Source: Paraphoma chrysanthemicola
Lineage: Eukaryota; Ascomycota; Dothideomycetes; Pleosporales; Phaeosphaeriaceae
Direction: 5' to 3'
Length of the DNA: 64,000 nt
NCBI GenBank assembly: GCA_020744225.1
Contig: JAGMWG010000015.1
Span: 1,178,001-1,242,000 of the forward strand
Position numbers and translations under genes: made by a program. Numbering within the stretch: position 1 is the stretch's first letter; each line of letters opens with the position of its first letter. Shown here in pieces: positions 19,701 to 31,780 of the stretch. Below the pieces are notes generated by a model that saw only the letters and a program-made list of their open reading frames with translations, was not told where the DNA came from and searched no databases.

Positions 19701-22396
19701 ATTTTGGACGACTTGAGTTCGTAGCTGGTAATGCTCTCGAGCGCATCGCCTTCAAAGTACGTGGCCAGTCGCGTAAAAAGCTCGATGCATTTGCCGAAAG
19801 ATCCTTCTTGTATACAGGCTCGGATGTCCTTCACAAGCAATTTAAGATCATCCAAGACGGCGGAAGCTTTGTCCCGAATGGGCTTGTCGCTGTCTTTCTC
19901 GTGAACCTCGATAAACTTCTTCGCTCGGAGGGTGATGACATCTTCAATGTTCGATACTGGCGGTGGCGCCGGACGACCGTCAGAAGATGATGAGTCTGAA
20001 TCGTCGTCGTCGTCATCGTCCCTGTCGTCACTGTTCTCGTTATGAGGCTCGTCTTGATCATCGTCGTCCTCGTCATCATCAGACTGCATGTTGATCTCGA
20101 CGTCTTCCACGGGTTCCTGGTCCATTTCATGATCGCCGCTCGAGCTGGTACTGGCGCCGGAGTCAGCCGCGATTTCGACTTCGAGGTTTGGCTTCGGCGG
20201 CTCTTTGGTGCGGACGTCCAGAGTCTTGCATGGACGGTTGGCTAGATGCGAGATTTCGGAGATGACGCCCTCACGGTAAAACTGGTATCGATAGATTGAT
20301 TCTAGCCGCTTCAACAGCAATTCAGCTGCCTGGAGAGCGTATGTGACTAGGCTTGGATGATCTTGCTGTGAAAAGATGGACGCCAGGTACGAAGCATATG
20401 GAACTGCACGCAGGGCCTCTTCCAAGATGTCGGTATCAAGATTGGAAAGCATCTTTAGCTGAGCGGTCAAGACCTTTTCACGGACGCCAAGGTTCACTGT
20501 GCTCGAGTAGGCGTCGGTCAAGGTGGGAAGCAATATAACAGCGAAGCGCTTAACTTCTTGCTTGCAACCCTCAAGGAGCTCAACACGCTTCTCGTTGGAT
20601 GTTTGCTTGGTGCTTGACGATAGAGGATGGTGCTCATCGCCTGGGTAGCCAGCATCGAACAGGTCGTCAAGATATAGTAGTCCATCTTTGGGAAGATCGG
20701 GAAGCAGTTCGCAGATGACATTGAGGGTCTCGTAAACTTGGTCCTTTGGTCGATGGATAAGTGCTTGCATGATGACTACGGAGTCGATTTTCGCTGCCAC
20801 GTCTTCTGTGCCACTCGGAGGCGAAACTCCAGTCAGAATCTGGTACAAGGTGTCCACGACGTTCATCTTCAGTAGCTCTGCTGAAAGGGTCGGGCTGGCT
20901 TTTGCGGTGTATGCAAGGACCTGGAGAAACATGGTGTGTATGCTCGGTCCGATTAGGTTGGTTGTGCCGGGGAGCAGCAGCCGCAGAATGGCTTTCAACA
21001 AGCCGGTGCTCATAAGCTCTTCCAATTTGCTCTCTTGATTGCGGAAGCTTTGTACGATGCGTGTCACGCAGATGCAGCCTTGTTCCACCACCTTTTGATC
21101 CATGTTGTTGTTCAGAATGTTTTCCAAGATCGGCATTACATCGCGCACGGTGGCGAACGAGTCCTCTGGGATGTTGCGACAGCAATTGGCGGCAGTTGTG
21201 ACTGCTGTTCGCTGTGTGCTAGTTGCAAAGAAGTCAAGAAATGACAGACATGCCGTCAGACCGCCCTCCCGAACAATGGACGATGGGAACTCGACCGAGA
21301 TCTTCTCGAGCGTGCTCAGGCTTTGCTCAGCCAGGTCGATGAAGCCAATCTCGAGCAGTTTCGCACATAGGACAGGCACGGCACCACCGTACACAACGTT
21401 GGCAGTTGCAGCCGGCAGCGCTTCCATGAGGTTTGCCAGGCAGCGGCACGCGAGCAGCATGACCTCCGGGTTTTCTTCACCGGTGAATTCGTTGGGCTGC
21501 ATGAGTTTCACTAACTCCTTGACGTATGCGTCCGGTGAGAAGTTGCCGGCCAAGTTGTCCTCGGTGGAGATGAGAAGCACCTCCGATAGCTCTTGCAAGG
21601 CTATCAGCTGCATGGACATGTCCGGAGACTTCAACTGATCCAATATTCCGCGCAGACGCTGCGTTGTGCCAGCCATCATGCCTGTGAGCTGCCTAAGAGC
21701 GGAAAGGCTGTGTGGGTGGCGGCCGAGGAAGCCTGATGTGAAGGGATCGTCGTCATCATCGTCCTCTTCCTCCTCGTAGCGACGGGCAGCGTCCTCGTCT
21801 AAGCTGGTCTGCTCATCGCCCGGCGACGGCGCGTCGTCCTCGTCTTTTTTGTCAGGTGCGTCCTCCATCGTCGCGTCTTCGTCTGGTTTGTTGGACTTTC
21901 GGGAGCTGCGCCGTGATGTGGAAGGAGCGTCTGGGTCGTTTTCGTTGTTGGCGGGTTTCGTGTTCCGCCGTGAGCTGTCGGCGCCGTTCTTGCGTCCGCT
22001 CTTGCGGCGTGTGGAGGAGGGCTGTGGCGTGCTCGTCTTCTCGTCTATGGGCTCGGTGGGTTGGCTGTTCGCTGTCAGTCCAGCGCCTACTCGGCGAGGG
22101 TCTTGCACCGACTCTGGCGACGACATGGCCGCTTTGCCCTTTGCCTTCTTAGAGCGGGCGGGCGCGTCTGGGGCGTCGACCTTGGTGCGCTTAGCACGAC
22201 TGCTGCGCGCGGGGGGTGCGGCTGCAGCTTCGTTCGGCTGCTCTGGGCTCGAGTCGCGCTGGGCCGCCTTTCGCTTGCGGGTTGAGGCGGGCGCTGGTGG
22301 GCGTGAGGGAGCTGGTGGCGGCGGAGGGTTGGGCGGGTTATCGCTGGCTGAGCCGGTGGACCGCCTTGCGGCTGAGCGAGTCACTCTGGACGTCAT
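16746..22396 (-). CDS. ufd4: HECT-type E3 ubiquitin ligase Ufd4 (TRIP12-like)
   Basis: Exons 22396-17194, 17141-16992 and 16942-16746 give 1849 aa; both introns keep frame. An in-frame ATG at 22426 would add 10 residues. The N-terminal 220 residues are Ser/Arg/Lys-rich and disordered, ending in acidic runs. An Armadillo-repeat block follows, starting near PHSLSALRQLTGMMAGTTQR as in Ufd4/TRIP12. Two further acidic or poly-Pro linkers precede the C-terminal HECT domain (from about residue 1460, LEVEYFEEVGTGLGPTLEFY). The catalytic Cys is at about 1816 in MTCVNYLKMPDYS, close to the end, and the protein finishes AFHLS as usual for HECT enzymes. Ufd4 assembles Lys29-linked chains and acts in the ubiquitin-fusion-degradation and N-degron pathways. 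Very likely functional. Confidence 0.95.
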
Positions 22397-24356
22397 GAGA
22401 TTCTGGGTTTGAAGGTCTGAATGCACGCTTGAAAATCGACAATCGAAGGCTGGGTCAGACTGTGGCCCCGGCGGAGGGTGTCGCAGCGCTGCCGAACAAG
22501 TAAAGTAAGAGAAGGTTGAGAGCCGCAGCAGTTGGGAGTGGATTCGTGGTGGTGAGGGTAGGGTTTGCTGCCGCGGCGGAGAATGAGCGGGGAAGACTAT
22601 TCGTACCTGCTGTCGCGGTGGAGGTCGTGACGACTTTCACGAGATGCCATCAAGCCATCAAGGCCATGCCATATGCGTTTGCAAACACAGAGGAGCTTGT
22701 GGCGGCTGGTGCAAGGGCGCTGGGGCGGCAAACGAGTGTGCTTGGGGGGAAAGGTGCGTGATGGGGCAGATGGGTGCAGTGTCTAGACGTTGGCATTAAA
22801 GATGGCGGTGGTTGTACTCAGAAGATGTCGCGGTGGAGCCGTTGACGTTCACTGGGTCCGACTTATCGATAACGCCTGCCGCCGGTCTCAGGCCGTTTCT
22901 GACGAAAGCTCGCCTTCTCTATCTCTCTTGAATGTGCTTTAGTGCAGAAAGCGCCGTGAAGCTGTGTGTTCAGAGTGTGAAGCTCCTGCTGCGACGCAAG
23001 GCTGCTCAACGCGTGCTTTCCACATGGTACCTTGATCATCAACGCCAAGCCATCCTCACATGCACCATCTGCGGCGGTAGTCTATCCTAGAACTCTCTAG
23101 CCCACCCGGGCCCTTGAAGTAGACCACCCGCGACTTCGGAGAGCGTCATATCGCTTGATGAGTAAATGCCATGTCATGCCGAAATACACAGGTTACCCTT
23201 TGCGGAGGGCTAGGATGACTCCATCGACTACGATCAAAGACGCCTCCATTCCGCCTTGAGATTCTCACCCCTCAAGAGCAGCAGCATTGGAGTGGTGCAC
23301 ATCCGTTTTCTTTCATTGAAACGACATGAAGATCACAACGAAGATTAGTTGGTGCCCAGGTGGAAAGCCAATGTTCACAATTACCACCTTGGCAAGGCCA
23401 GGGTACATCCAGGCTCGCCCTTTGTTAAGCCAGACCGCACCGCTTCGTGTTGGTCGAGACGAGCCGTTCTGGCAACCCCACTACATTCAAGGCCGCACCT
23501 AATAGTCAAAAATCAAAAATGGATGTATGCCATTGATCTAGCAACGTGACTGAGCTTGACACATTTACTGTCTAAATGCTGCAATGGCATATCGAGAAAC
23601 GTCCCTCTCTGGCAGCGCATCCGGCCGGCAAAGCATCCCGCGTGCTCTGGTAATGGGATGACGAGCCGCAGGGTGGGAGTCGTCCGGAAGTGCCCCACGT
23701 GAGGCCTGCATTGCGTGCCCGGCGCTGCAGCATGCGGAAAAGAATGGCGAATGCTCGGGCGCAGAATCGCTGCACCTCCTGCACATGCACGGTTTTCTGC
23801 AGCTGAGACATGACAGCCCCCGGGGATTACGGAGATTGGTTGTTCGAGACGTGCATCGACTGCTGCTTCGGCAAAGCTTTCTTACCTACCAGATGCGTGC
23901 GGGGCGACTCAACGGCTAGGCTGCGCGACGGATGCCTGGCAGTCTACATAATGTCGCTCATTCTCTTCCCTTCGTCCTTCCATTCACTCTCCCTCTCGCG
24001 CTGTCCACACCTCGCCCCGCAAACTTTACACAGCCTGCCGCAAACATCCTCTGCTCGGCAACCTCCGTCACCCCCGCGCGTCATACCCTTAGTAAACCAG
24101 CCGACTATCCACCACCTGTCCTAGCGGGATTCTCTCCGACCATCCGTAAGCAATAACTACCACGAACCCTCTCTGCTGCCGACTAACTTTACCCCGCAGC
24201 CTCGTCGCACAATATACAGGCAGCAACTCATCCGCACCTCGCCGCTCTGCCAACTTGCCCATCACGCAACCTTAGAGGTCACCAAAGGGTGGCTGCCGGT
24301 CCCTCTGCACCCTCCCGCTCCTCGAACACCCGATCGCACACCCGACTACTGCCGCC
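22397..24356. other. Long divergent intergenic region (Ufd4 / NMNAT)
   Basis: Nearly 2 kb without a convincing gene. Frames at 22455-22640 and 22516-22761 overlap the Ufd4 leader and look like composition artefacts. The right end (about 23980-24356) is a strongly C/T-rich leader of the adenylyltransferase gene. Confidence 0.45.
24146..24199 (+). other. Candidate 5' UTR intron of the NMNAT gene
   Basis: A 54-base segment begins GTAAGC, has a CTAAC branch-like site 15 bases before its end, and ends CCCCGCAG, inside the pyrimidine-rich leader. It matches the other introns of this window in length and signals. Leader introns are common in fungal housekeeping genes. No transcript evidence. Confidence 0.4.
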
Positions 24357-25281
24357 ATGAGCACCACAGAGAGTTCAGACATCCTCCTCGACGCCGGGCT
24401 GAACACGACCGAAACCATGACTCTCGAGAACTACAGATTTCCCACACAAAGGCTGAAGAAGAGCCTGTCGAAGCCCGGCAAGCAACCACTTGTGCTCGTA
24501 TCGTGTGGCTCTTTCTCGCCGCCGACCAACCTTCATCTCCGCATGTTCGAGGAGGCTGCAGACTACTGCGAATTCGAGACCGACTTTGAGGTCGTCGGCG
24601 GCTTCTTCAGCCCTGTCGGCGATGCTTACAAGAAGGCCGGGTTGGCGTCGGCAGAACACAGGATCAAAATGACGCGAATTGCGGTCGAGGACAGTTCGTC
24701 GTGGATCGGGGTGGATCCATGGGAGCCGCTGCACAAAGAGTACCTGCCGACCGTCAAGGTTCTGGACCACTTCGATCATGAGCTGAACGAAGTAATGGGC
24801 GGCATCGAAGACGCAAATGGCAACAAGGTTCGCATTCACGTCGCGCTGCTTGCAGGAGCCGATCTGATCCAGACCATGAGCACGCCCGGGTTGTGGGCTA
24901 GCGAGGATCTCAGCAGAATTTTGGGTCATTATGGCGCATTCATTCTTGAGCGCAGTGGCACCGATATCGGTACGTACTTCTACCGTTTGTGGTCTACTCT
25001 CTAACTAATCAGCCGCAGATGATGCGCTCGTCAGCCTCCAACAGTACAGAGAGAACATTCGCGTTATCCCTCAGCTCATCCAGAACGACGTCTCGTCCAC
25101 CAAGATTCGTCTCTTCCGCAAGCGGGGCAAGAGCATTCGATATTACATTCCCGACAAGGTCGTTGACTACATCTACGAGCACGGTCTCTACAGCGACGAC
25201 GAAAAGAAGCAGGCAGACAAGGGCAAAGAAAAGGAAACTACAGACGCTCCTGGATCCTCGAATGCAGTCACGACATCTTGA
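24357..25281 (+). CDS. nma1: Nicotinamide-nucleotide adenylyltransferase (NMNAT)
   Basis: Exons 24357-24969 and 25019-25281 give 291 aa; the intron has GTACGT, CTAACTAAT and CCGCAG. The enzyme joins nicotinamide (or nicotinate) mononucleotide to ATP to make NAD+ (or its deamido form), the last shared step of NAD synthesis, in nucleus or cytosol. The nucleotidyltransferase signature GSFSPPTNLHLRMFE (the HxGH-like site appears as TNLH) is at about residue 52. The substrate loop SSWIGVDPWE and the C-terminal VSSTKIR..IRYYIPDKVVDYI motif are all present. The last 25 residues are a Lys/Glu/Ser-rich tail. An in-frame ATG at 24417 would trim the N-terminal extension. Confidence 0.94.
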
Positions 25282-26546
25282 TACACGCACCACGACCCGA
25301 CAACGATTTTTCACGTTTCCTCCACTTCCGCAAGGATTGCCGCTCCGCGCACTCTGACCGAATATGATTCCCCGCGGCACTCAGTTATGATCTTTACACC
25401 GGCGGCATATTGAACATAATTACCAGCATAGATGCCGCACGCAATGATTATACGGTCGCAATCAACTGCAAAGCTTAGAAAGGCACGGCCTCAAAGCCTA
25501 TACTGGGTAGCAGAGTTTTGCATTAGTTTTTGTATTTTTAGCAATGATACCACACGATTCGAATGCGTGCATGTACGTATCGCCTAGTGCTGTATATATC
25601 AAAACTTGAGATCGTGCGATCACGCGCTCTATAAGTGTTGCAGCCTTCGATAAGTTGAGGATGCGAAAATCTTCATTTAATATGGATGCTGGTCGTAAAG
25701 CAGAAGTAACTTGATTGAGGCCTTTACCAAAGTGACACATTATGCTAAAAAAACCAATATACGCTGGGCGAAAAAGTTGGCGTTAACAGCCCAGAATCGC
25801 TGTACTTTGGAATGATCGTTACCTTGAGGTTTCTTCTCGCCTGGCTCATACTATTAGCATCCTAATTTACAGAGTGTTCTGGTCGAAACAACTGATCGCA
25901 CGCCTGAGTTCTGTGAGCTCCGGAAGTACAGCTCTTCGCTGCGAGGCAGTAATTTTGGACGACAATGTTCAGACTTTTATCTGTCGATCGTTCTAATTAG
26001 TGCATATCATGTAGCGTTTCGTGTTATGGGAAATCGTTCTCCATGACGGCATTGATGCATGAACATCTGCTAGATTGTGAAAGCTCTATCCTTTTGTGGA
26101 AGAAGCGCTCAAATGCCCTAATTTCTGTATTAGTGTTGTACATACATTCATCCCACGACATTGGTGCTTCCACTAGTGAAGTGTAACTCCGAACAGAGGA
26201 TGTTGGGATGTAGCATTCACACAACAGCTCAAGGTTGCTTGCGGTAGGGTTATACGCAGAGACATATCTTAATTATCATACCATCTGTGGGCTAATTAGC
26301 AGCGAGCTTGCTTTGACTGGCCTCCGGCCCTACTTTACAATACTCATTATTGGAGGGAATGGGTGGTTATACAGAATGCGGGGCAAGCAACATACTCAAA
26401 ACCCTGCTTTATAACCGAACCTACACACTGTTCTTAAAGCTCACTAAACACAAATCACAATTTGCCATGATAAACCATTACCTCATCTGCCTCGAGCAAT
26501 TACACTCGAGAGCCCCACTGAAGAACCACACTGGTACCGATCCAGT
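25282..26546. other. AT-rich gene-poor stretch
   Basis: After the NMNAT terminator the sequence becomes AT-rich with no splice-consistent frames. It may be decayed accessory DNA or transposon remains, but I see no terminal repeats or recognisable transposase or reverse-transcriptase motifs. Confidence 0.4.
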
Positions 26547-26834
26547 ATGACAAAACGACACTTGTGCGGCAGATGCGAAAGGCCTTTTTGAAATCAGGAA
26601 GCTATGGAGCAGTATCGCGATTTACCCAATCATACCATATTTAGTCGCGACGTGTGCGATCAACCGTTTGGAGGCAAAAAGGCTGTAGCAGATCATGAGA
26701 GATCGCCGAGGCTCAAGTGCATGGCGGATCGGAGAAAGATTGCTGATCAGGCTCCTGTAGGTGCCATTACAATTACAGCAGATGTACGTTCACGATCCGT
26801 GTTTGAGGAGGAGTCAGTGTTGATTGGATTCTGA
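26547..26834 (+). pseudogene. Relic of a C2H2 zinc-finger protein
   Basis: From the ATG at 26547 one frame reads a finger-like CGRCERPF, then an in-frame TGA (26589-26591), then NQEAMEQYRDLPNH. A second finger-like unit VCDQPFGGKKAVADHERSP follows. These resemble the fungal pattern CxxCxRxFxxxxALxxHxxxSPxH. In the second unit the first Cys is Arg and the last His is missing, so metal binding would be lost. The frame ends at 26834. It sits in AT-rich DNA without neighbours. Best read as a decayed fragment of a larger gene; chance resemblance is possible. Confidence 0.4.
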
Positions 26835-27890
26835 CATTACTTGCAGGCTCCTTCACCTAGACCGCGCCTCACACACCTACGATACCTTCCATCTCGGTCT
26901 TTGAATGCACGGATACATGAGCAGTACAAACAACGAATATTACAGTGACGAAAGTACATAAGCATATAAGACTCCATCTTTAATGCGATTGATCAACTAG
27001 TCAACGGTCTTGCATGGCAACTTTTCTATACATGAGTTTATATGTAGATATTGCGCATTGTTCGCTTCTTGTAGCACGTAGAGCAGCAGCTAGACAACAA
27101 TAGTAAGCATAAACTACGATGGAACAGGAGACACTCTTCGCTCTTATAGCGTCGCTCCCAGTCTTGAAATCGGGCTCTTCAACATCGTCATCTGTGCAAA
27201 CAGTGACGGTGTAGTCTCAGTCGGACGCGCAGAGCTACTGCGTAGGTAATATCCTTGAATCGTCTTCTGTAAACTGATGACTGTCATCATTGGCTGGAGC
27301 CTTAAGAGGCGCCGTCGCGTGTGCCTGGAGGCCCTCCTTGACGACTCGTAACAAGTTTATAAATAGTAGTCGCAGCTAAGTCAAGAATGCGACAGTAACA
27401 GCAGTTAGCAGCAAGGACGTACAATTGCCAGTCAGTGACTACGAGGTCTCCCTGTGCTGTCATTCAGACTCGCCGGGCACAGTCGAGATCATCCAGGCTG
27501 CACGGCAGATCGAGAACGAGTTTAATACCAAGCACTTCCCGAACTCATAGCGGATGTGCGAACACATACACAGATTGGGACAGCAGGATTTGCTGCGCCA
27601 CCAGAGTTGCTTCAGAGGTAAGGCGCAGCGTTCAGTCGGCTCCCAGCCCTGCTCTGGGCGTAAGCGCATCCGCATGAATCAAGTATTCGATGCGCTGCAC
27701 AGCCTTGCGCACCAGACATCGAGAGGACACGATGGTTACGATATAGTTGTGAACCGACCACACCTTTATCAAATACTTCCCAATTTCATTCGTTTTTTCA
27801 CACCCGCTCTTGTTTGTCTTCTACCCACGGAGCCACCAAATCCCGTCCAACGCCACCGCCTTCCACTTGCCTTTCATACGCTTCCCAGTT
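26835..27890. other. Intergenic, no gene recognised
   Basis: AT-rich in the first half. Several overlapping short frames near 27435-27760 are more GC-rich and look protein-like in places but are broken by stops in each frame, so an old decayed coding piece is possible. The last 200 bases are the leader of the next gene. Confidence 0.35.
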
Positions 27891-28333
27891 ATGTTTATGA
27901 TCGCAGGCGTGGGAAAGCTGGCCGCAGGCGACACCGGACCAGAGCCGTACAAGGGCAAACGTGGCCACCAGCGGTGGCAGAAGATGCGTGAGAACGTCAT
28001 CAAGGAGTGGGAAGCTGAGCAAGGTACTTCTTATGCGTGTGAGCCTGAGTCCATCTGTTGATAGTCCCCGCAGAGAAGAAAGCCCAGGCCACACATCATC
28101 CAGAGCAGTCACAGGCTACCGGGAGCTCGTCAGTCGCCGAACATGGTGACGAGAGAATCTCCGAGGCTGTTCACGGTATTGGTGTGGGACACCACGTGCC
28201 GGACAGTGGTGACTCTCACCGAAATGCGCCAGAGCACAAGAAGAGCAGCGAAGGCGTAATGAAAGAGAATTCGGAGTCGCATAAGAAAGAGAGCATAATG
28301 CACAAGCTGAAAGAGAAGCTCTCTAAGCACTAG
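27891..28333 (+). CDS. Small hydrophilic hypothetical protein
   Basis: Exons 27891-28023 and 28074-28333 give 130 aa. The 50-base intron starts GTACTT and ends CCCGCAG and keeps frame; ATG at 27897 is an alternative start. After a short N-terminal hydrophobic start (MFMIAGVGKLAAGD) the protein is highly polar: basic (KGKRGHQRWQKMRENVIKEW) and then His/Glu/Lys/Ser-rich to a lysine-rich end (HKLKEKLSKH). The composition resembles stress-linked disordered proteins, but I recognise no family. Confidence 0.6.
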
Positions 28334-29260
28334 ATATTCATAAAAAGCCTGATGTACATGGTTGGCGACATGCGCGTGATATTTGAATGACCATTGATTG
28401 TTGTATGATTTGAAACGTTATTTGATTCGACTAGCTATACGTATCGAGTAAATACATTATCTTTCGATTGGTTCACTCCGTCAAAACTTGGAGATATGCA
28501 GGTGCACGTGCTCTGATGTCATTCACTGGAGCGACGGGTGGCTCCGGGGATCCCACAATAATTGCATGCAGGGTCTCATCATGACCTGGGAATGGGAAAC
28601 GTATCGGCAGATTCTTGAACACGACAGCCTGATCTCCTGAAACTTGGGATGGCTCAATCCGCTACAATGCTAGACGACAACATCACTCAGGCTCGCTGGA
28701 AAGGTTCTGTAAAACTCACTGGGATGCGCCGTGTCGCATCGTCGGCGATTTCGAGGGCTTGCGTCAAATGCGTACGGGTTCATGAAAGTTAGTCTCCCCG
28801 TTGTCTCGCTGGGCATAAATTGCTCGCAAACATCAAGTAGCGCAATGTCAAGTGCAAGTGCCCAGTAGGACCTCTGCATCCAGGTGTCCTCAGCAACCAC
28901 GCACCAGCAGCACAGCAAACAAACATCGATCCCTCACCGCGCAAAGTTTGGTGCCGTCACAGCCGTGGTGTCGCAATGCCATGTTTCCAAGATTCGTGAC
29001 CCAGATCCAAGTAGCGCCCAGCGCTCGGCCACGTCAGGCAAGAAATCAACAGCCGTCGCCGTAGCAACCACGAGCCGCGCAGCCTCACCCGTCGGCGGCC
29101 ATGATTGTACATATTCGCTACCGTATTCTGATGCTCCCATGTGCAAATATTCCATTATGTACATAGCGCTTATCTCATCTTGAGCACATCTACCTCACAC
29201 CACATTTTAACCCCGCATTCTTAGCCCACGCATCGCCACATTCCTGGCACCCACGAGCTG
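28334..29260. other. Intergenic, upstream of the glucanase gene
   Basis: Terminator of the small gene and promoter of the exo-glucanase gene. Short frames at 28852-29183 and 28670-28918 overlap on opposite strands with no family signal. Nothing else recognised. Confidence 0.4.
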
Positions 29261-31780
29261 ATGCCCAGCGACTCGGACCGCGACCCGTCGCGACGGCGCC
29301 CACATGGCGAGGAGCGGAGACGCAGACGAGAATCGCATGGCGATCAGGATCCAGAAAGGCGGCGGCGTAGGGAGTCGCGCGGCGAACACACCCCGTACGA
29401 GCACGATGGTCGCAGAAGAAAAGGGCACCGCGCAACAGATTCGCAGGGCGATCTGCTACCAAGACCGCCTCGCCAGCCGAGACAGAGCGACTCGGAGCAA
29501 CAGAGCCCAAGCCCGCGCAAGGTGCGACAGCCGCGGCGCAATTCGACGACAGATGGCAGCGGCAGCCGAAGTCGAGGTTCTGCGCAGCTGAGTCTGGATG
29601 CGCTTGCGAAGCTAGACAAGGTCAATGCAAAGAAAGCTGGTGGATGGGGCCAGTATGACTACGATGAGGAGTACCTGCGAGAGGTGCGCAAGAAGGAGAA
29701 GAATCTGGAAAAGGACAGGGTAAAAGGAGAGCGGGCTGAGAAGAAGAAAGAGCAGCGCGTCGAGGAAAACATGCGTCGCGCAGTCGAAAGCGACGCCGCC
29801 ATACAAGACGAAAAGACCAGGAAGCGGAGAGAGGAGCGGCGGAGAGCGAGAGAGAGCCAGAAGCCGCGTACCGACGACGAGCTCGAGAAGAAGCGCGCTG
29901 CACATACCGAAGATGAGCGTGAGGAGAGAAGGCGTAGACACGAGGCAAAGTACACACCTTCGGAGCGCGAGGAGAAAAAGGACCGGAGACGGCAGGAGAA
30001 GCAGCACCGGACCGAGCAGAAAAAGCGGCGCGTCATCAGCGGGCCATTAGCTGAAGAGGGCGGCATCGACGATGACGAGTACCAGTACATGATGGAGAAG
30101 CGCGGCGGCGGAGGTCCGCCGACCGTCTACTCGGAAGAGCAGCTCGCCAAGCGGAAAAAGTGGAAGAGGATAGCCATTGGCGTGATTTCAGTTCTCATCC
30201 TGTTGGCCATTATCATTCCTGTCGCAGTAATGATGTCGAACAAGGGCAATGACAACAGCCCGCAGGGCAGTGCTGCAGCAGGCGCATCACCGAAGACTAG
30301 CAATCTCGACGGGCACGATCGTAACAGCGTGCCCCAAGAAGACCGAGGAACAATTTACGATCCATGGTCCTGGTACGACACGGAGGACTTCAACGTCACC
30401 TACACAAAGGAGCTAGTTGGTGGCCTCCCCATCATCGGCCTCAACTCGACCTGGAATGATGACGTTCAAGCAAATCCCAACGTGCCAAACCTCCAAGACA
30501 AGTTCGAGTACGGGAAGAAGCCCATTCGCGGTGTCAATGTCGGCGGCTGGCTGAACATTGAGCCTTTCATCACACCCTCCTTTTTCGAGAACTTTGGCTC
30601 CAAGGACGGTGTGGTAGACGAGTGGACGCTCTTGACTAAACTTGGGCCCGCCAAGGCAAAAGACTCCATGGAGAAGCACTACAGTACCTTCATTACCAAG
30701 AAGACTTTTGCCGACATCCGTGCCGCAGGTATGGATCATGTTCGCTTTCCCTTTGGCTACTGGATCGTGCAAACTTATGATGGCGACCCATATATCCCCC
30801 AAGTCTCCTGGCGCTACCTTCTCCGTGGTATTGAGTACTGTCGGCAAAACGGGCTCCGGGTGAACCTCGACCTCCACGGTGCTCCCGGGTCTCAGAACGG
30901 ATGGAATCACTCCGGCCGCCAGGGTGTCATAGGTTGGCTGAACGGCACTGATGGGGACCTCAACGCCCAACGTACTCTCGACATTCATCACAAGCTCTCC
31001 GTCTTCTTCGCGCAACCGCGCTACAAGAACCTCGTCACCATGTACGGCCTCGTCAACGAGCCGCGCAACGTCGAGCTCGACACAGCCAAAGTCGTCGCCT
31101 GGACGCAAAAGGCCATTACGCAGATCCGCAAAGACAACATCACAGCTGTCATCGTCTTCGGCGACGGCTTCATGGGCCTCGACAACTGGCAAGGCAAGCT
31201 CCAAAACAACGACAACCTCCTCCTCGACGTGCACCAATACGTCATCTTCAACATCGACCAGCTCTCCCTCAAGCACCGCGACAAACTCAACTTCGCGTGC
31301 GAAGCATGGACAAAACAATCCCAGCGCAGCATGGACCGCACCACGGGCTTCGGCCCCACAATGTGCGGCGAATGGTCTCAAGCCGACACAGACTGCACGC
31401 AATACATCAACAACGTCGCAACAGGCACACGCTGGGAAGGCACCTTCAACACAGGCAACGCATCAACATCGATCCTCGTGCCGCAATGCCCGCTCAAGAC
31501 ATCCGCATGTTCCTGCGACAAGGCCAACGAAGACCCGGCGAATTACACCGCCGATTACAAGAAGTGGCTGTACCAGTTTGCGATTGCGCAGATGGATAGC
31601 TTTGAGGCGGGTTGGGGATGGTTTTATTGGACGTGGGAGACGGAGAAGGCCACGCAGTGGAGTTATAGAAGGGGACTGGCGGCGGGGATACTCCCGAAGA
31701 AGGCGTATGAGCGGGATTGGAAGTGTCCGAAGAATTCGGGCGATTTGGATTCGTTTGGGGGGTTGGCGGAGTATTATTAG
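29261..31780 (+). CDS. exgD: Membrane-anchored exo-beta-1,3-glucanase (GH5)
   Basis: A single uninterrupted exon gives 839 aa. Residues 1 to about 300 are a highly charged Arg/Glu/Lys-rich cytoplasmic domain. One transmembrane helix (about 303-326, IAIGVISVLILLAIIIP) makes it a type II membrane protein. A short linker and then a GH5 catalytic domain (about 410-835) lie outside the cell. The domain opens IRGVNVGGWLNIEPFITPSFF, with the acid/base Glu at about 600 (GLVNEPRN) and the nucleophile Glu at about 704 (MCGEWSQADTD). Several Asn-X-Ser/Thr sites are present. This architecture is that of Aspergillus ExgD: glucan 1,3-beta-glucosidase releasing glucose from wall beta-glucan. Codon-rich GC third positions in the second half suggest good expression. 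Confidence 0.93.
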   Translation: MPSDSDRDPSRRRPHGEERRRRRESHGDQDPERRRRRESRGEHTPYEHDGRRRKGHRATDSQGDLLPRPPRQPRQSDSEQQSPSPRKVRQPRRNSTTDGSGSRSRGSAQLSLDALAKLDKVNAKKAGGWGQYDYDEEYLREVRKKEKNLEKDRVKGERAEKKKEQRVEENMRRAVESDAAIQDEKTRKRREERRRARESQKPRTDDELEKKRAAHTEDEREERRRRHEAKYTPSEREEKKDRRRQEKQHRTEQKKRRVISGPLAEEGGIDDDEYQYMMEKRGGGGPPTVYSEEQLAKRKKWKRIAIGVISVLILLAIIIPVAVMMSNKGNDNSPQGSAAAGASPKTSNLDGHDRNSVPQEDRGTIYDPWSWYDTEDFNVTYTKELVGGLPIIGLNSTWNDDVQANPNVPNLQDKFEYGKKPIRGVNVGGWLNIEPFITPSFFENFGSKDGVVDEWTLLTKLGPAKAKDSMEKHYSTFITKKTFADIRAAGMDHVRFPFGYWIVQTYDGDPYIPQVSWRYLLRGIEYCRQNGLRVNLDLHGAPGSQNGWNHSGRQGVIGWLNGTDGDLNAQRTLDIHHKLSVFFAQPRYKNLVTMYGLVNEPRNVELDTAKVVAWTQKAITQIRKDNITAVIVFGDGFMGLDNWQGKLQNNDNLLLDVHQYVIFNIDQLSLKHRDKLNFACEAWTKQSQRSMDRTTGFGPTMCGEWSQADTDCTQYINNVATGTRWEGTFNTGNASTSILVPQCPLKTSACSCDKANEDPANYTADYKKWLYQFAIAQMDSFEAGWGWFYWTWETEKATQWSYRRGLAAGILPKKAYERDWKCPKNSGDLDSFGGLAEYY

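Noticed and set aside
22455..22640. 61-codon minus-strand frame upstream of Ufd4
   Set aside because: Simple Thr/Ala/Leu composition, lies in the leader region, no homology recognised.
27435..27760. Possible decayed gene upstream of the small hydrophilic protein
   Set aside because: Some stretches look protein-like, but every frame is broken and I could not tie it to a family.
30413..31402. Minus-strand 329-codon frame opposite the GH5 gene
   Set aside because: Antisense shadow in a GC-rich third-position coding region; GH5 catalytic motifs are on the plus strand.
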